A stretch of 64,000 nt of DNA from [Clostridium] viride DSM 6836. Its GTDB lineage: Bacteria; Bacillota; Clostridia; Oscillospirales; Oscillospiraceae. Of this stretch, positions 43,180 through 52,362 are shown piece by piece. Position 1 is the stretch's first letter. Every line of letters starts with the position of its first letter. Below the pieces are notes generated by a model that saw only the letters and a list, made by a program, of their open reading frames with translations, ran no database searches and was not told where the DNA came from. The DNA lies in NCBI GenBank assembly GCA_000620945.1, contig JHZO01000004.1, forward strand, positions 434,001 through 498,000, in the 5' to 3' direction. The position numbers and the translations under genes are program-made.

Positions 43180-44982
43180 TTATCGTCCAACTGCGCCGGT
43201 ACCATTGATAAGCTTATCCAATGCTTCATCGAGGGTGGTCATCAGGCGGCAAGCTGCGGAGTAAGATTTTTGATATTGCATCAGGTTGGTGGCTTCATCA
43301 TTTAAATCGACACCAGAAACCGAACTGCGGTTAACACTGATTTCGGTGGCGGAAGCAGAATAATTGTTTAGCAAGACGGACGTTGCTTTCACGTCGTTTG
43401 CCAAGGTGCCGGACACGTTGGCAAGCATTTCCTGAAAACTGCCGTTAAAGAAGGGTTTATCCCCATCGAAGGAGCCGGGGGCAACCTCATCGGCACAAAA
43501 AGCATGTTTACCATCCAATAGGGTAATCATGTTCAAAATGTTGTCATTGGCGGACGAGTTCGGCAAGTGAGAGGTGCTGCCCATAATCGTAGAGTTGACG
43601 ATACGCACAGTTCCAACCGACCAATCTTTTGAAATGGAGATGTTTGCAGCGGTGATGCTCGTTGGATCATTGCCACTTCCGTTGTTGCTAAAGAGGGGGC
43701 CGCTGGATGGTGCTTTTGCCGCATTGGCGTTGCGATAATCGATTTGATCTTGGGTTAGCGTCATGTATTTGGTGATCTCTACTGTCGTAGTGCCATCGTT
43801 AAAAGAGAGCTTATTTCCACTGCTGTCCAGATAATAGCCGTTGTTGTCGACCATATACCCACTGTTGGCCTCGTTCATTAAAGAGGCCAGTTTGTTTGCC
43901 ATGGAATCCAGTGCCTTTTGATAATAGGGGATTCCACGCTTGGTGGCAGCATCCGAATCGTAGGCACCAGCCCCACTGATGACACCCTCTGGGGTATACT
44001 CACCGGCCTCGGTGAGCATTTCTCGGGCGGACTGAAGGGATCCATATAGATCCAAATCACCCAGTGCAACCGGGGTAGAGGATGCCAAGGTATCACCCTT
44101 TGCATTGGTCAAGGCACTAAGGTTTAGGTCATAGTTTGTACTACCAGCACGCAGGGAGAATTGAGTAGCGTAGCTGCCATCCACCAAAACAGAACGGCTT
44201 TTGGTTGCATCCCCTTTGGGGGTTCCGGCTAAGGATACCATGAGTTGGTCAACAGTTTTGCCCGCACCAATACTCACACTCTTATACTCCACATTGATTT
44301 TCACGTACTGAGAGAGCTGATCCAACAAAAGGTTGCGCTGATCCTTCAGTTCCAGAGAGGAATCGCCATGCACTTCACTTTTAAAAATGGAACTATTTAA
44401 ATCGCTGATATTTTTTAAGATGTTATTGACGGTATCCACGTCTTGCCGGAAGGAAAGGTCTTGATTCTTCTGAATGGTGTTAAGCTGATCCGCATAGCTG
44501 TTGAGCAGCTTCACCAACGAATTGGCAGAGGAGCGCACTAAGGAGTCGTTCTCTTCGGTTCCGGCTTTCAAACTTAGGTTATGGAGCTGGGTCACCAGAT
44601 CGTTAAACTGTGCCTCCAAAATGCCGCTCCCGTCTCCCTTTGAGACCTCATCGAGAATGTTGGAGATTTCCTCCAGACCGGCAAGCTTGGTGTCCATAGC
44701 CCCTACGCTGGACTGTTCATTGCGGAAGCGGATGTCCAGGTACGGATCCCGCAGTTGAGAGACCCCGGTGCAAAGTACACCTGAGCCAACGATGGTATCG
44801 TATTGAGACGCATAGCGATTCGTTGCGCCGACACGCAGGCTCATTTGATCCACCCGCTGACGGGTATAGCCAGCGGTATTAATGTTTGTAATATTATGGC
44901 CGGTTACGTCTAAGGCCTTCTGTGCGGCATAGATGCCGAGTCGAGCCGTGGTGAAGGCACCAAATGTGCTGACACCTCGCAT
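43180..44982 (-). CDS. flgK: Hook-associated protein FlgK
   Basis: A 600-residue junction protein with the N-terminal ARLGIYAAQKALDVTGHNI and NINTAGYTRQRVDQ and the C-terminal VSGVDLNDEATNLMQYQKSY. It connects the hook to FlgL. It lies after flgN, its chaperone, and before flgL. AAAGGAAG precedes the ATG. Confidence 0.94.
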   Translation of the reverse strand: MRGVSTFGAFTTARLGIYAAQKALDVTGHNITNINTAGYTRQRVDQMSLRVGATNRYASQYDTIVGSGVLCTGVSQLRDPYLDIRFRNEQSSVGAMDTKLAGLEEISNILDEVSKGDGSGILEAQFNDLVTQLHNLSLKAGTEENDSLVRSSANSLVKLLNSYADQLNTIQKNQDLSFRQDVDTVNNILKNISDLNSSIFKSEVHGDSSLELKDQRNLLLDQLSQYVKINVEYKSVSIGAGKTVDQLMVSLAGTPKGDATKSRSVLVDGSYATQFSLRAGSTNYDLNLSALTNAKGDTLASSTPVALGDLDLYGSLQSAREMLTEAGEYTPEGVISGAGAYDSDAATKRGIPYYQKALDSMANKLASLMNEANSGYMVDNNGYYLDSSGNKLSFNDGTTTVEITKYMTLTQDQIDYRNANAAKAPSSGPLFSNNGSGNDPTSITAANISISKDWSVGTVRIVNSTIMGSTSHLPNSSANDNILNMITLLDGKHAFCADEVAPGSFDGDKPFFNGSFQEMLANVSGTLANDVKATSVLLNNYSASATEISVNRSSVSGVDLNDEATNLMQYQKSYSAACRLMTTLDEALDKLINGTGAVGR

Positions 44983-45006
44983 GACATCACTTCCTTTCGA
45001 ACAAAA

Positions 45007-45483
45007 TCAAGCGCGGAAGTCAGTTCGGAAGGAGGAGGGAAGCTCGGGGCTCTCTCCTTCATATCCCAAACCGGAAGAGGGGTTGGCGCCTAATTCTTGT
45101 AAGTGCTTTTCTATTTGGTGTAAGTTGCATTCCAGGGTGTGTTGTGCCACTTCAAATGTCCCTTGAAACAGTTCGTATTGGCGGCGTAGCTCTTCCGAAA
45201 CGCGCTTTGCTTCGTCCCGATGTTCCAGGGGAAGATGGGAAGCTAAGCCGCTAAGCGGCAGATGCTCCAAGTTCCACGAGGAAAGGATCGTCTGCCGCTT
45301 TTGCTCATAGCCTCGCAGCGTGAGGGTGAGAGCCTGTTCCTGCTTCATGCAGTGGTTTAGTGTATTCAAATCGTCCTGTCGGACTGCATTGGTTTTTTCT
45401 TGTTCAATTTCAGTGAGCTTTTCTAAGGTTTTGCTCAGCTCACGCAACAGGGAAAGGTATTCATGAACCTCAGATGTCTGCAC
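45007..45483 (-). CDS. flgN: FlgK/FlgL chaperone FlgN
   Basis: A 158-residue helical coiled-coil protein (LSLLRELSKTLEKLTEIEQE, CMKQEQALTLTLRGYEQKRQ) in the flgM-flgN-flgK order typical of FlgN. The start is GTG 45483, with GGAGG 9 bases upstream, inside the last codons of flgM (14-bp overlap). A longer frame reaching 45768 would run over most of flgM and is not the gene. Confidence 0.85.
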   Translation of the reverse strand: MQTSEVHEYLSLLRELSKTLEKLTEIEQEKTNAVRQDDLNTLNHCMKQEQALTLTLRGYEQKRQTILSSWNLEHLPLSGLASHLPLEHRDEAKRVSEELRRQYELFQGTFEVAQHTLECNLHQIEKHLQELGANPSSGLGYEGESPELPSSFRTDFRA

Positions 45484-45790
45484 GGCTCTGTTCCTCCAGT
45501 AACATCTTTGCGGCGATCTCCTTGGCATCCGGCTGATACGTGCCGTTCTGCACCTCAGACTTAATCCGTTGCAGGTCATTGGCCGTATGCGAGGTGCGCA
45601 CTTCGTTAACAAGGCGAGAAACCCATTCTCTCCGGAAACCATCGGTGGCGGAGGTATCCCGCTGAATGGACACCTGATCGAAATAGTTCTCCGGGGCCTG
45701 AGCTTGATTGGCGGTGTCGCGCACCGGTGCTTTGTACGAGACAGGCTTCGAAATCGGGGTGGACGCACCGCCCTTTGGTAAAATAATCAT
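45470..45790 (-). CDS. flgM: Anti-sigma-D factor FlgM
   Basis: A 106-residue protein with the FlgM C-terminal sigma-binding half (RLVNEVRTSHTANDLQRIKS, QNGTYQPDAKEIAAKML) and a disordered N-terminus. FlgM holds SigD until the hook is complete. The start is supported by AAGGAGG. A sigma-D-like -10 box lies at 45849-45856. Confidence 0.9.
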   Translation of the reverse strand: MIILPKGGASTPISKPVSYKAPVRDTANQAQAPENYFDQVSIQRDTSATDGFRREWVSRLVNEVRTSHTANDLQRIKSEVQNGTYQPDAKEIAAKMLLEEQSRADI

Positions 45791-45848
45791 ATGCGTTCCT
45801 CCTTTGAGCGGAATGCAATTGTGGTTCCAATTACTACGTTCTGTTTAT

Positions 45849-45875
45849 ATATCGGAACAAGCGAAAGAGACATAA
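45849..45875 (-). promoter_or_regulatory. Possible sigma-D promoter for flgM
   Basis: Read leftward: TTAT, 15 bp, TCCGATAT. The -10 is close to GCCGATAT; the -35 is poor. The block upstream (cheB) has no terminator, so readthrough is also possible. Confidence 0.4.
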
Positions 45876-45901
45876 GAGATGGTTCAAAATTTTGTTGCAA
45901 A

Positions 45902-46951
45902 TTAAAGGGTTTTTAGGTGCCGCAGCAGAACCGAAGATATATTTTCGCAGGAAGATTGGATGCAAACTGCACCCAGCTCTTGCGCCACCATGGGCATGCC
46001 ATAGACCACTGACGATTCCTTATCCTGGCCGATGGTATATGCACCGGCCTTGCGCATGGCAAGAAGACCGGTGGCACCGTCACGTCCCATGCCGGTCATG
46101 ATGATGCCAACCTGACGCCAGCGAACGGTGGAAGCTATGGAGGAGAACAAGGCATCTACGGAAGGACGATGCCCACTGACCTTTTCATCCGGCTTGCAGG
46201 AGAGGAGATAGCGATTGCCCACGGAGATAACCCTGGTCTGTAAGTCTGCCGGGGCAATCAGCACAAGGCCACGTCGGATTTCATCCCCATGGGTGCCTTC
46301 GCGCACTTCCATATTACAGAGGCGGTTGAGTCGATCGGCATACATTTTTGTAAATCCGGTGGGCATGTGCTGTACAATGACCATGCCGGGAATATCCGCC
46401 GGAAGTCGCTTTAGGACATCTAAGGTCGCTTCGGTGCCGCCGGTGGAAGCTCCCAAACCGATCATCACCTGGTCAAGAGCGGGATGATTGCCAAGCAAGG
46501 GGATGGCATCCGCAGGGGTATTGCTTGGTTTCGGAACGGATTCCGGAAGACGAGGTTTGGTATACGAAGCAACCACGATTTTTTGTGCCAGAGCAGCAAT
46601 GAAATCGGAGGTGCTTTGATCATTGTGAGGCTTGCGCACAAAGTCCACCGCACCGGAAGCAAGCGCTTCAAATACGCGGATGCTGAGGGAAGAAACCAGA
46701 ATGACGGGAAGGTGGCGTGTGGGCAAAAATTCCTTCAGGAAATCGATGCCGCTTATGCCGGGCATTTCGACATCAAGGGTCATGACATCTGGATTAAGTT
46801 TTGCAATTTTGCTTTTGGCATCCAGGGCATTGATGGCGTAGCCAATGACTTCAATGTTAGGATAGGCAGAAAGCCCCTGAATGATCACGCCGCGTGCAAC
46901 AACGGAGTCGTCCACCACCATAACACGAATTTTCTTTTTCACTGTGGACAT
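45902..46951 (-). CDS. cheB: Receptor methylesterase CheB
   Basis: A 349-residue receiver-plus-methylesterase. The receiver aspartate is Asp60 (TLDVEMP). The C-terminal catalytic triad motifs are GASTGG (serine), VIVQHMP (histidine) and GMGRDGA (aspartate). It demethylates or deamidates chemoreceptors. ATG 46951 follows GGAGAG by 7 bases; an ATG at 46966 has no ribosome binding site. It lies downstream of cheR. Confidence 0.95.
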   Translation of the reverse strand: MSTVKKKIRVMVVDDSVVARGVIIQGLSAYPNIEVIGYAINALDAKSKIAKLNPDVMTLDVEMPGISGIDFLKEFLPTRHLPVILVSSLSIRVFEALASGAVDFVRKPHNDQSTSDFIAALAQKIVVASYTKPRLPESVPKPSNTPADAIPLLGNHPALDQVMIGLGASTGGTEATLDVLKRLPADIPGMVIVQHMPTGFTKMYADRLNRLCNMEVREGTHGDEIRRGLVLIAPADLQTRVISVGNRYLLSCKPDEKVSGHRPSVDALFSSIASTVRWRQVGIIMTGMGRDGATGLLAMRKAGAYTIGQDKESSVVYGMPMVAQELGAVCIQSSCENISSVLLRHLKTL

Positions 46952-46995
46952 CTTTGAACTCTCCATTCGATAAAAGTGGAAAAGGGAGCATGAGT

Positions 46996-47020
46996 CGCAG
47001 ACCCATGCGGAGGGTCTGCG
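46996..47020. other. Inverted repeat between cheR and cheB
   Basis: A perfect 9-bp inverted repeat (CGCAGACCC at 46996-47004, partner at 47012-47020) with a 7-base loop. There is no T-tract on either side, so it is more likely an mRNA-processing or stability hairpin than a terminator. Confidence 0.5.
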
Positions 47021-47052
47021 CTTCTGTCCCTTGTTTAGGTTATGTCGTATGG

Positions 47053-47862
47053 TTATGGCTTTTTGAAGGTTGCCGGAGCGAGAAATTGGTATCCAATGTC
47101 TCGGTTTAAGGTCTCGGAATGACCGATTAACAGATACGCTCCCGGTGAGCTGGCATCGTAGAATCGACGGACCAAGGCATCTTTCGTGGGCTGATCAAAG
47201 TAGATCATGACGTTACGGCAGAAAATTACATCAAACTTTGTCATAAAGCGAATGGGGTCCATGAGGTTAAAGGTGCGAAACTGGACTTGATCCTTAATTT
47301 CCTGGGTGACCCGGAAGCGGTTCGGCTCTTTTTCAGCCTGAAAGTAGCGTCGCTTCCATTCGGGAGGCATGGTTTCCGGCAGCTCATAGACACCCTCCTT
47401 GGCGAGGGTCAGGGCACGCTGAGAAATGTCCGTTGCCAGCACGCGGGCATCCCAAGTGGCAGCTTGTGGCCCTAAATAATCGCGAATACACATGGCGATG
47501 GTATAGGGTTCTTCACCGGAAGAACAGCCCGCACTCCAAATGGAGAGGGAACGGTCTTTCTTGTGCTTTTGGACAATTTCCGGAAGTATAGTCCGTTTAA
47601 AAAAGTTGAAATGAGCTTCCTCACGCATGAAGAAGGTGTAGTTTGTGGTGAGCTTATTAATGACCAGCTCAATATCATTGGCATTTCGGGTGGAAAGCAA
47701 ATGATCGATAAACGCGGTAAAACTGGTATACCCCATGGTTTGAAGGGTGTACGAGAGTCTACCGACAATTAATTGGCGCTTCTTACTCAGATCAATTCCA
47801 TAGCTTTTCTGAATGAACTGAACCAGACGTAGAAAATCGGCATCGGTAATTGTCATTTCCAT
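47053..47862 (-). CDS. cheR: Chemoreceptor methyltransferase CheR
   Basis: A 269-residue SAM-dependent methyltransferase, with an N-terminal helical domain (about 10-75) and a SAM-binding SAGCSSGEEPYTIAM, plus CRNVMIYFDQ. It methylates glutamates of chemoreceptors. AGGAGG lies 7 bases before the ATG. It is encoded between cheW and cheB. Confidence 0.95.
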   Translation of the reverse strand: MEMTITDADFLRLVQFIQKSYGIDLSKKRQLIVGRLSYTLQTMGYTSFTAFIDHLLSTRNANDIELVINKLTTNYTFFMREEAHFNFFKRTILPEIVQKHKKDRSLSIWSAGCSSGEEPYTIAMCIRDYLGPQAATWDARVLATDISQRALTLAKEGVYELPETMPPEWKRRYFQAEKEPNRFRVTQEIKDQVQFRTFNLMDPIRFMTKFDVIFCRNVMIYFDQPTKDALVRRFYDASSPGAYLLIGHSETLNRDIGYQFLAPATFKKP

Positions 47863-47883
47863 TTGGGGTCCTCCTTGTGATCG

Positions 47884-48363
47884 TCAATGCTCCATTAAGA
47901 GTACGCAATCAAAGACCATCATGGTGTTGCCATCCTGCATGGTATAAAGACCGGAGATCAACTTTTGCGTGCTGTGGGCGGGGACGGGCATGATATCCTC
48001 TTTGGGAATGCTACTCATTTGGGCAACCGAGTCTACTAAAATGCCAACCTGGGTTCCATTGACATTTAAAACGATGGTGATGCACTCATCGAGGCAAGGC
48101 TTGCCGAGGCGCAGACGAATGTCAATGACAGGAATGATTTGTCCGCGCAGATTGAGGATGCCACGAATATAGCTCGGCATCATGGGAAGGTGCGTAATGG
48201 CATGGTTTGTGATAATTTCTACCACATATTCGACGTTGACACCGAACAGTAGTCCGTCAGAGTTGAAGATGAGAAATTGCGCATTGTTTTCGTTGTCTAC
48301 CGTTTGTTCTTCAACATCGCGAGAATCCTGTTGAGCAGCAAATAACATGGGTTCAGATGACAT
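47884..48363 (-). CDS. cheW: Chemotaxis coupling protein CheW
   Basis: A 159-residue single CheW domain (LIFNSDGLLFGVNVEYVVEI, YIRGILNLRGQIIPVIDIR) that couples receptors to CheA. It lies between cheA and cheR. AGAAGGGA precedes the ATG. Confidence 0.95.
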   Translation of the reverse strand: MSSEPMLFAAQQDSRDVEEQTVDNENNAQFLIFNSDGLLFGVNVEYVVEIITNHAITHLPMMPSYIRGILNLRGQIIPVIDIRLRLGKPCLDECITIVLNVNGTQVGILVDSVAQMSSIPKEDIMPVPAHSTQKLISGLYTMQDGNTMMVFDCVLLMEH

Positions 48364-48397
48364 GGTATTTCCCTTCTTTCCACAGAGAATGTTAGGC

Positions 48398-50482
48398 TCA
48401 CTGGCTGGCTAAAAAGATGTTTGCGATATCCAAAATGATACTGATATTGCCATCACCTAAAATCGTACAGCCTGTAATTCCATAGTTCTTGATGTTAAAC
48501 GTATTGACATAGGTGGGGAGCGGTTTGACAACGACTTGCTGTTCCCCGATCAGCTCATCGACGAAGAGACAATACGAATTTTCACCGGATTCAACCCAGA
48601 TGAGAATGCCATCCTCAATCTCATCCTTGCCAAAATCAAGGTTGTAGAGATTTTTGATGCGGATGATGGGATAGAAGCTATCCATGCATTTGATCATTTC
48701 ACTCTGGGTGGCATCATGGATAATGTCAGACGATGAGACTTTAAAGGACTGGCGAATGTTGTTGATGGGGATGGTAAAAATGGAGGATCCAACGGAAACC
48801 TTCATGCCATCCATGATCGCCATGGTCAAGGGAATTTTCAAGGTAGTCGTTGTGCCAAGGCCGGGCTCACTGCTGATGGTCAAAATGCCACCCACCGCAT
48901 CGACGCTCTTCTTCACCACGTCCATGCCGACGCCGCGACCAGAGAATTCCGTTACATTGGCGCTGGTTGAAAATCCTGGCATCAAGAGGAAGTTCGTAAT
49001 CTCACGGTTGCTGTATTCCACATCGGGGCTGGCAAGTCCTTGGGCCAAGGCCTTTTGCAGAACGCGTTCATAGTTGATGCCCTGACCATCGTCTTTGATT
49101 TCAATGATGACTTCGCTGCCAGTGTGGCGTGCTGAGAGGATGATCTCGCCGACGGGGTCTTTGCGGTTGGCAATGCGTTCCTCTTCGCTGGTTTCAATTC
49201 CGTGATCCATGGAGTTTCGGACAATGTGCATGATGGAATCGCTGATGCCATCCACAATGGTCTTATCCACTTCGGTTTCTTCTCCAACTAAGGTAAGCTT
49301 CACGCGTTTACCAAGCTTTTTTCCCATATCACGCACGATGCGGTTCATCTTTTGGAAGGTGGAGGAAACCGGAACCATGCGAAGGGACATGGACACATCT
49401 TGGAGTTCATCCGTCAGCTTGCGAAGCTGACGAGCGGATTTTGTAAAGTTATCCAGTGCCAACCCATTCAGATCTGGGGAGTCCGTGACCATGGATTCGG
49501 TAATCACGATTTCACCCACCACAGCCATGAGCTGATCCAGCTTACTGAGACTGACGCTGATAAAGCTCTCCTTGTTCGAGGAGGGCTGGATGGAAGCTGG
49601 GGGAGGTGCCGACTTTTCCAGGGTGGGATGGAAGGTTGGGCTTTCCGGTTCGATCACTTCCATGGCAGGCACGGCTGGCTCTAAGGGGAGCGTCGGAGCT
49701 TCCTGAATGGAAGCGGGAGACTCGCTTGCATCGTGGGTCTGGAAGGACTGCACCGAACCAGAGGAGCCGATGATGTGGATGGCATGTTCGCGTTCATCAA
49801 AGTTACGAAATTCAATCAGGAAGCCTTGCTCAACAATGAGGTCAGAGCTATCCGCATTGTTCTCCACGTCGCTTGGCGTGAAGATGAAATCATTTTCGGA
49901 ACAGATTTCGCGAATGGCACTAATCAGCAGGAAGGCGCGCAAACTCTCCATTCCGCTGTCCTGGTCGAAGCGGACCAGAATCGAGTAAGGGTAGTCCGGA
50001 TGAAGTGTGGGGAGGGTAGATTCGTTGGAGGTGGCGGGGATAGGAGCCGCAACTTCCGAATTTTGTGAGCTTTTATTAAGATCACCTTGAATTTTTGAGA
50101 CTAAAGTGTTAATTTTTGAAAGGAAGTTGTCGATATCTGCAGAAAGGGGTTCGTTGCTTTTCAGCTTTTCCACCTCGTTGCGGAAATAATCCGTAGCCTG
50201 AAAGAAAAGATCAAATAAGTCCCCGCGCCGATCTTCCGACACAATTTGCATCCCATTTTCCCGTATGATAAAAAACAAATCTTCGATTCGATGTGCAACG
50301 CTCATCAAAGGAGTGAACTCCATCATGGCGGAGGAACCCTTGATGGTGTGCATGATTCGAAAGATCTCGTCAACATTGCTTTGGGAAAAGGTGTTTACTT
50401 GCTCGGCGGCGAGGGCGATGCTGTCAAGTTGCTCCAGCAAGGATTCGGTTTCATAGAGGTACATCTCTAAAATGCTGTCCAT
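48398..50482 (-). CDS. cheA: Chemotaxis histidine kinase CheA
   Basis: A 694-residue kinase. The Hpt domain has the phosphoryl histidine His45 (IMHTIKGSSAMM). A P2-like region, dimerisation helices, the HATPase (NSMDHGIE, DDGQGI, GRGVGMDVVK) and a CheW-like P5 domain (about 560-690) follow. It phosphorylates CheY, CheB and CheV. ATG 50482 follows AAAGGTGG by 8 bases; a GTG at 50494 overlaps that site. A sigma-D-like promoter is upstream. Confidence 0.96.
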   Translation of the reverse strand: MDSILEMYLYETESLLEQLDSIALAAEQVNTFSQSNVDEIFRIMHTIKGSSAMMEFTPLMSVAHRIEDLFFIIRENGMQIVSEDRRGDLFDLFFQATDYFRNEVEKLKSNEPLSADIDNFLSKINTLVSKIQGDLNKSSQNSEVAAPIPATSNESTLPTLHPDYPYSILVRFDQDSGMESLRAFLLISAIREICSENDFIFTPSDVENNADSSDLIVEQGFLIEFRNFDEREHAIHIIGSSGSVQSFQTHDASESPASIQEAPTLPLEPAVPAMEVIEPESPTFHPTLEKSAPPPASIQPSSNKESFISVSLSKLDQLMAVVGEIVITESMVTDSPDLNGLALDNFTKSARQLRKLTDELQDVSMSLRMVPVSSTFQKMNRIVRDMGKKLGKRVKLTLVGEETEVDKTIVDGISDSIMHIVRNSMDHGIETSEEERIANRKDPVGEIILSARHTGSEVIIEIKDDGQGINYERVLQKALAQGLASPDVEYSNREITNFLLMPGFSTSANVTEFSGRGVGMDVVKKSVDAVGGILTISSEPGLGTTTTLKIPLTMAIMDGMKVSVGSSIFTIPINNIRQSFKVSSSDIIHDATQSEMIKCMDSFYPIIRIKNLYNLDFGKDEIEDGILIWVESGENSYCLFVDELIGEQQVVVKPLPTYVNTFNIKNYGITGCTILGDGNISIILDIANIFLASQ

Positions 50483-50524
50483 AGAGCATTCCACCTTTAT
50501 CTACAATAATTTTTATACTATTTC

Positions 50525-50552
50525 CTGACATAGTTATCGACTTTTTTACATA
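50525..50552 (+). promoter_or_regulatory. Possible sigma-A promoter for the FliK-like/FlhX/PilZ operon
   Basis: CTGACA (50525-50530), a 16-bp spacer and TACATA (50547-50552). It overlaps the divergent sigma-D-like cheA promoter, so the two could compete. Confidence 0.4.
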
Positions 50553-50560
50553 AAAGTTAA
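50534..50560 (-). promoter_or_regulatory. Sigma-D promoter for cheA
   Basis: Read leftward: TTAA, 15 bp, GTCGATAA, close to the sigma-28 consensus. The predicted start is about 45 bases before cheA. It probably drives cheA-cheW-cheR-cheB and perhaps flgM onward. Confidence 0.6.
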
Positions 50561-50600
50561 GGCTTTTCTTTAAAGTTTTATCGTTTGGAGGCGATCTTGT

Positions 50601-52025
50601 TTGCCTGAGCTATTAGGCGTAACCAATCCGGTACCCATGCATGACAGTGCGGTTAACAACCGAAGTTTGCCGGTCAGTCCTGGCAGTGTACCGATTAAGA
50701 ATATTCCAGATCCGTCGAGAGTGAATCGACCCGATGATCGTGCGGAGCGCCAAGATGCGAACGCAAAGGACCGTGCGCCACGATTTGATTCGAATTTTCA
50801 AAGCTTTGTTCAGCGCTTAGGAAACCTATCTGAGATTACGGTTGCCATGGCAAGAGTCCTCAATGGAAGAACCGGAACCGTGGTTTCCTCTGGCATGGGC
50901 GAGGGCATTGCCGAGGAGTTTTCCCGCTTTATGGAGATGCTCCACATGGATCGCTCCCAGTTTCTTCAATTTCTTAGCAATCAAATGCAGACAGGCACGC
51001 GCTTTGGGGGGGCACTGTTTGCCTTGCTTCGAGAGGCGTATCAAAAATCACAATCGGAAGGATTGCGAAGCGACATTTTGCTCTTTCTAAAGCGATACGG
51101 GGACTATTCCTCATCCGATCACATTGCGGGAAATCTGCTAAGAAACCTTAACCAGATGGCAAGATCCATTCCGGCTCGGTTTGGCAATCAACTAATTAAC
51201 CTGATCGCCAAGCTGGAAAACGGGATGCAATCGGGGGATCGGGCCGGTAGCCTGAAGATTCTTCAAGATGAAATCCTGCCCTTTATGTCGGAATACGTAT
51301 CCAGAACACACGATTTAGGCCGCGCCCGTGACCTGGTTTCGTTACTAACTCTGGACATTACGCGCTACGAAAATGGAACCGAGCAGAATATGCTGACGGC
51401 CTTTCAGCACTTGAAACACCATCCATATTTTCGAGACACTCTCAGTGCGCTGGATGACCAGGCTCTTTTAGTGCTGCTAAAGAATAGTCTATTTCAAAAG
51501 GCCGCTCAGGAAAACACCTTCGCCACCCGCTTGGCGGAATTGACCCATCAAGCCTTGCGTGGCAGTGGGGGCCCAGAGATGCAAGCAGCCTTTCGAGAGC
51601 TTACCTCCGCATTCTTAGTGAATGAAAGCGTTTACATGTCACTGAATCACCACATCATTCCAATGGAATGGAACGGACGGCTTCTCTTCTCAGAGCTGTG
51701 GATTGATCCCAATGACAAGCAAGCGGGAAAGCAATCCGAGGACGAGACCGGGCAGCGATTCCTATTTAAAATGGATATCCAGTCTCTTGGATTTTTCGAT
51801 CTAGTGCTCACCTGCCGCGGAACCAATGTGGATTTAGAGCTACACTGCCCGGAACGCTTGGGCGGATTCTCCGGCTTATTTGAACAGCAGTTGACACGCA
51901 TTGTAACGGAGCATGGTCTTCAGGCAAGGGCGGTTCGCATCAAGACGATGCAGCGCCCGCTTACACTGACCGAAGTGTTCCCCAAGCTTTTTGAAGGGAA
52001 GGACAGCGTCAATGTCAAAATCTGA
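50601..52025 (+). CDS. FliK-like (YlqG-type) protein
   Basis: A 474-residue protein. The N-terminal 70 residues are polar and proline-rich; the centre (about 70-330) is helical. The C-terminus (about 345-470) resembles the FliK hook-length domain (FFDLVLTCRGTNVDLELHCP, HGLQARAVRI). In Bacillus a FliK-like gene, ylqG, precedes an FlhB-C-like gene, ylqH, and the same pair is present here, overlapping by 14 bp. This supports a role in flagellar or related type III export. The start is TTG 50601, with GGAGG 9 bases upstream. There is no signal peptide. The similarity is from memory and moderate. Confidence 0.65.
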   Translation: MPELLGVTNPVPMHDSAVNNRSLPVSPGSVPIKNIPDPSRVNRPDDRAERQDANAKDRAPRFDSNFQSFVQRLGNLSEITVAMARVLNGRTGTVVSSGMGEGIAEEFSRFMEMLHMDRSQFLQFLSNQMQTGTRFGGALFALLREAYQKSQSEGLRSDILLFLKRYGDYSSSDHIAGNLLRNLNQMARSIPARFGNQLINLIAKLENGMQSGDRAGSLKILQDEILPFMSEYVSRTHDLGRARDLVSLLTLDITRYENGTEQNMLTAFQHLKHHPYFRDTLSALDDQALLVLLKNSLFQKAAQENTFATRLAELTHQALRGSGGPEMQAAFRELTSAFLVNESVYMSLNHHIIPMEWNGRLLFSELWIDPNDKQAGKQSEDETGQRFLFKMDIQSLGFFDLVLTCRGTNVDLELHCPERLGGFSGLFEQQLTRIVTEHGLQARAVRIKTMQRPLTLTEVFPKLFEGKDSVNVKI

Positions 52026-52362
52026 GTCTTCGTCCAACGGTGCGCGCCGAGCCGTGGCGCTGCAGTATGGTCCAGGAAGTGGAGCCCCTGTTGTGGTGGC
52101 CTCTGGAATGGGCTATCTGGCAGAAAAGATTGTGGAAGTGGCCGCGGATCACGGAGTTCCCATCTATGAAGACACTTCGCTGGCCACCATGCTGACCCAG
52201 CTCCAGCTGGGACAAGAAATTCCGGAATCCTTATACCAAGCCATTGTTGATATCTATGTGTTCTTCTTGGAGTTTGACCCAAATCAGCCCGAAGGGAAAC
52301 GTTCGTCGAATCCGGATCGGAATGGACAAGAAGAGCCATCCGCTGGGAAGGAGAATGGCTAA
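52012..52362 (+). CDS. flhX: FlhX, free FlhB C-terminal-domain homologue
   Basis: A 116-residue soluble protein matching the cytoplasmic domain of FlhB after its cleavage site (AVALQYGPGSGAPVVVASG, YLAEKIVEVAADHGVPIYED). Similar proteins (FlhX/YlqH) can take over for the C-terminal FlhB fragment in export. The tail is polar. The start is ATG 52012, with GAAGGA upstream, overlapping the FliK-like gene. The stop overlaps the next ATG (TAATG). Confidence 0.85.
   Translation: MSKSESSSNGARRAVALQYGPGSGAPVVVASGMGYLAEKIVEVAADHGVPIYEDTSLATMLTQLQLGQEIPESLYQAIVDIYVFFLEFDPNQPEGKRSSNPDRNGQEEPSAGKENG

Noticed and set aside
45484-45768. N-terminal extension of flgN
   Set aside because: It lies in another frame of flgM; GTG 45483 has a good ribosome binding site.
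50566-50595. Second sigma-D-like box TAAA-N15-GGCGATCT facing the FliK-like gene
   Set aside because: The predicted start would lie inside the coding sequence, beyond TTG 50601.
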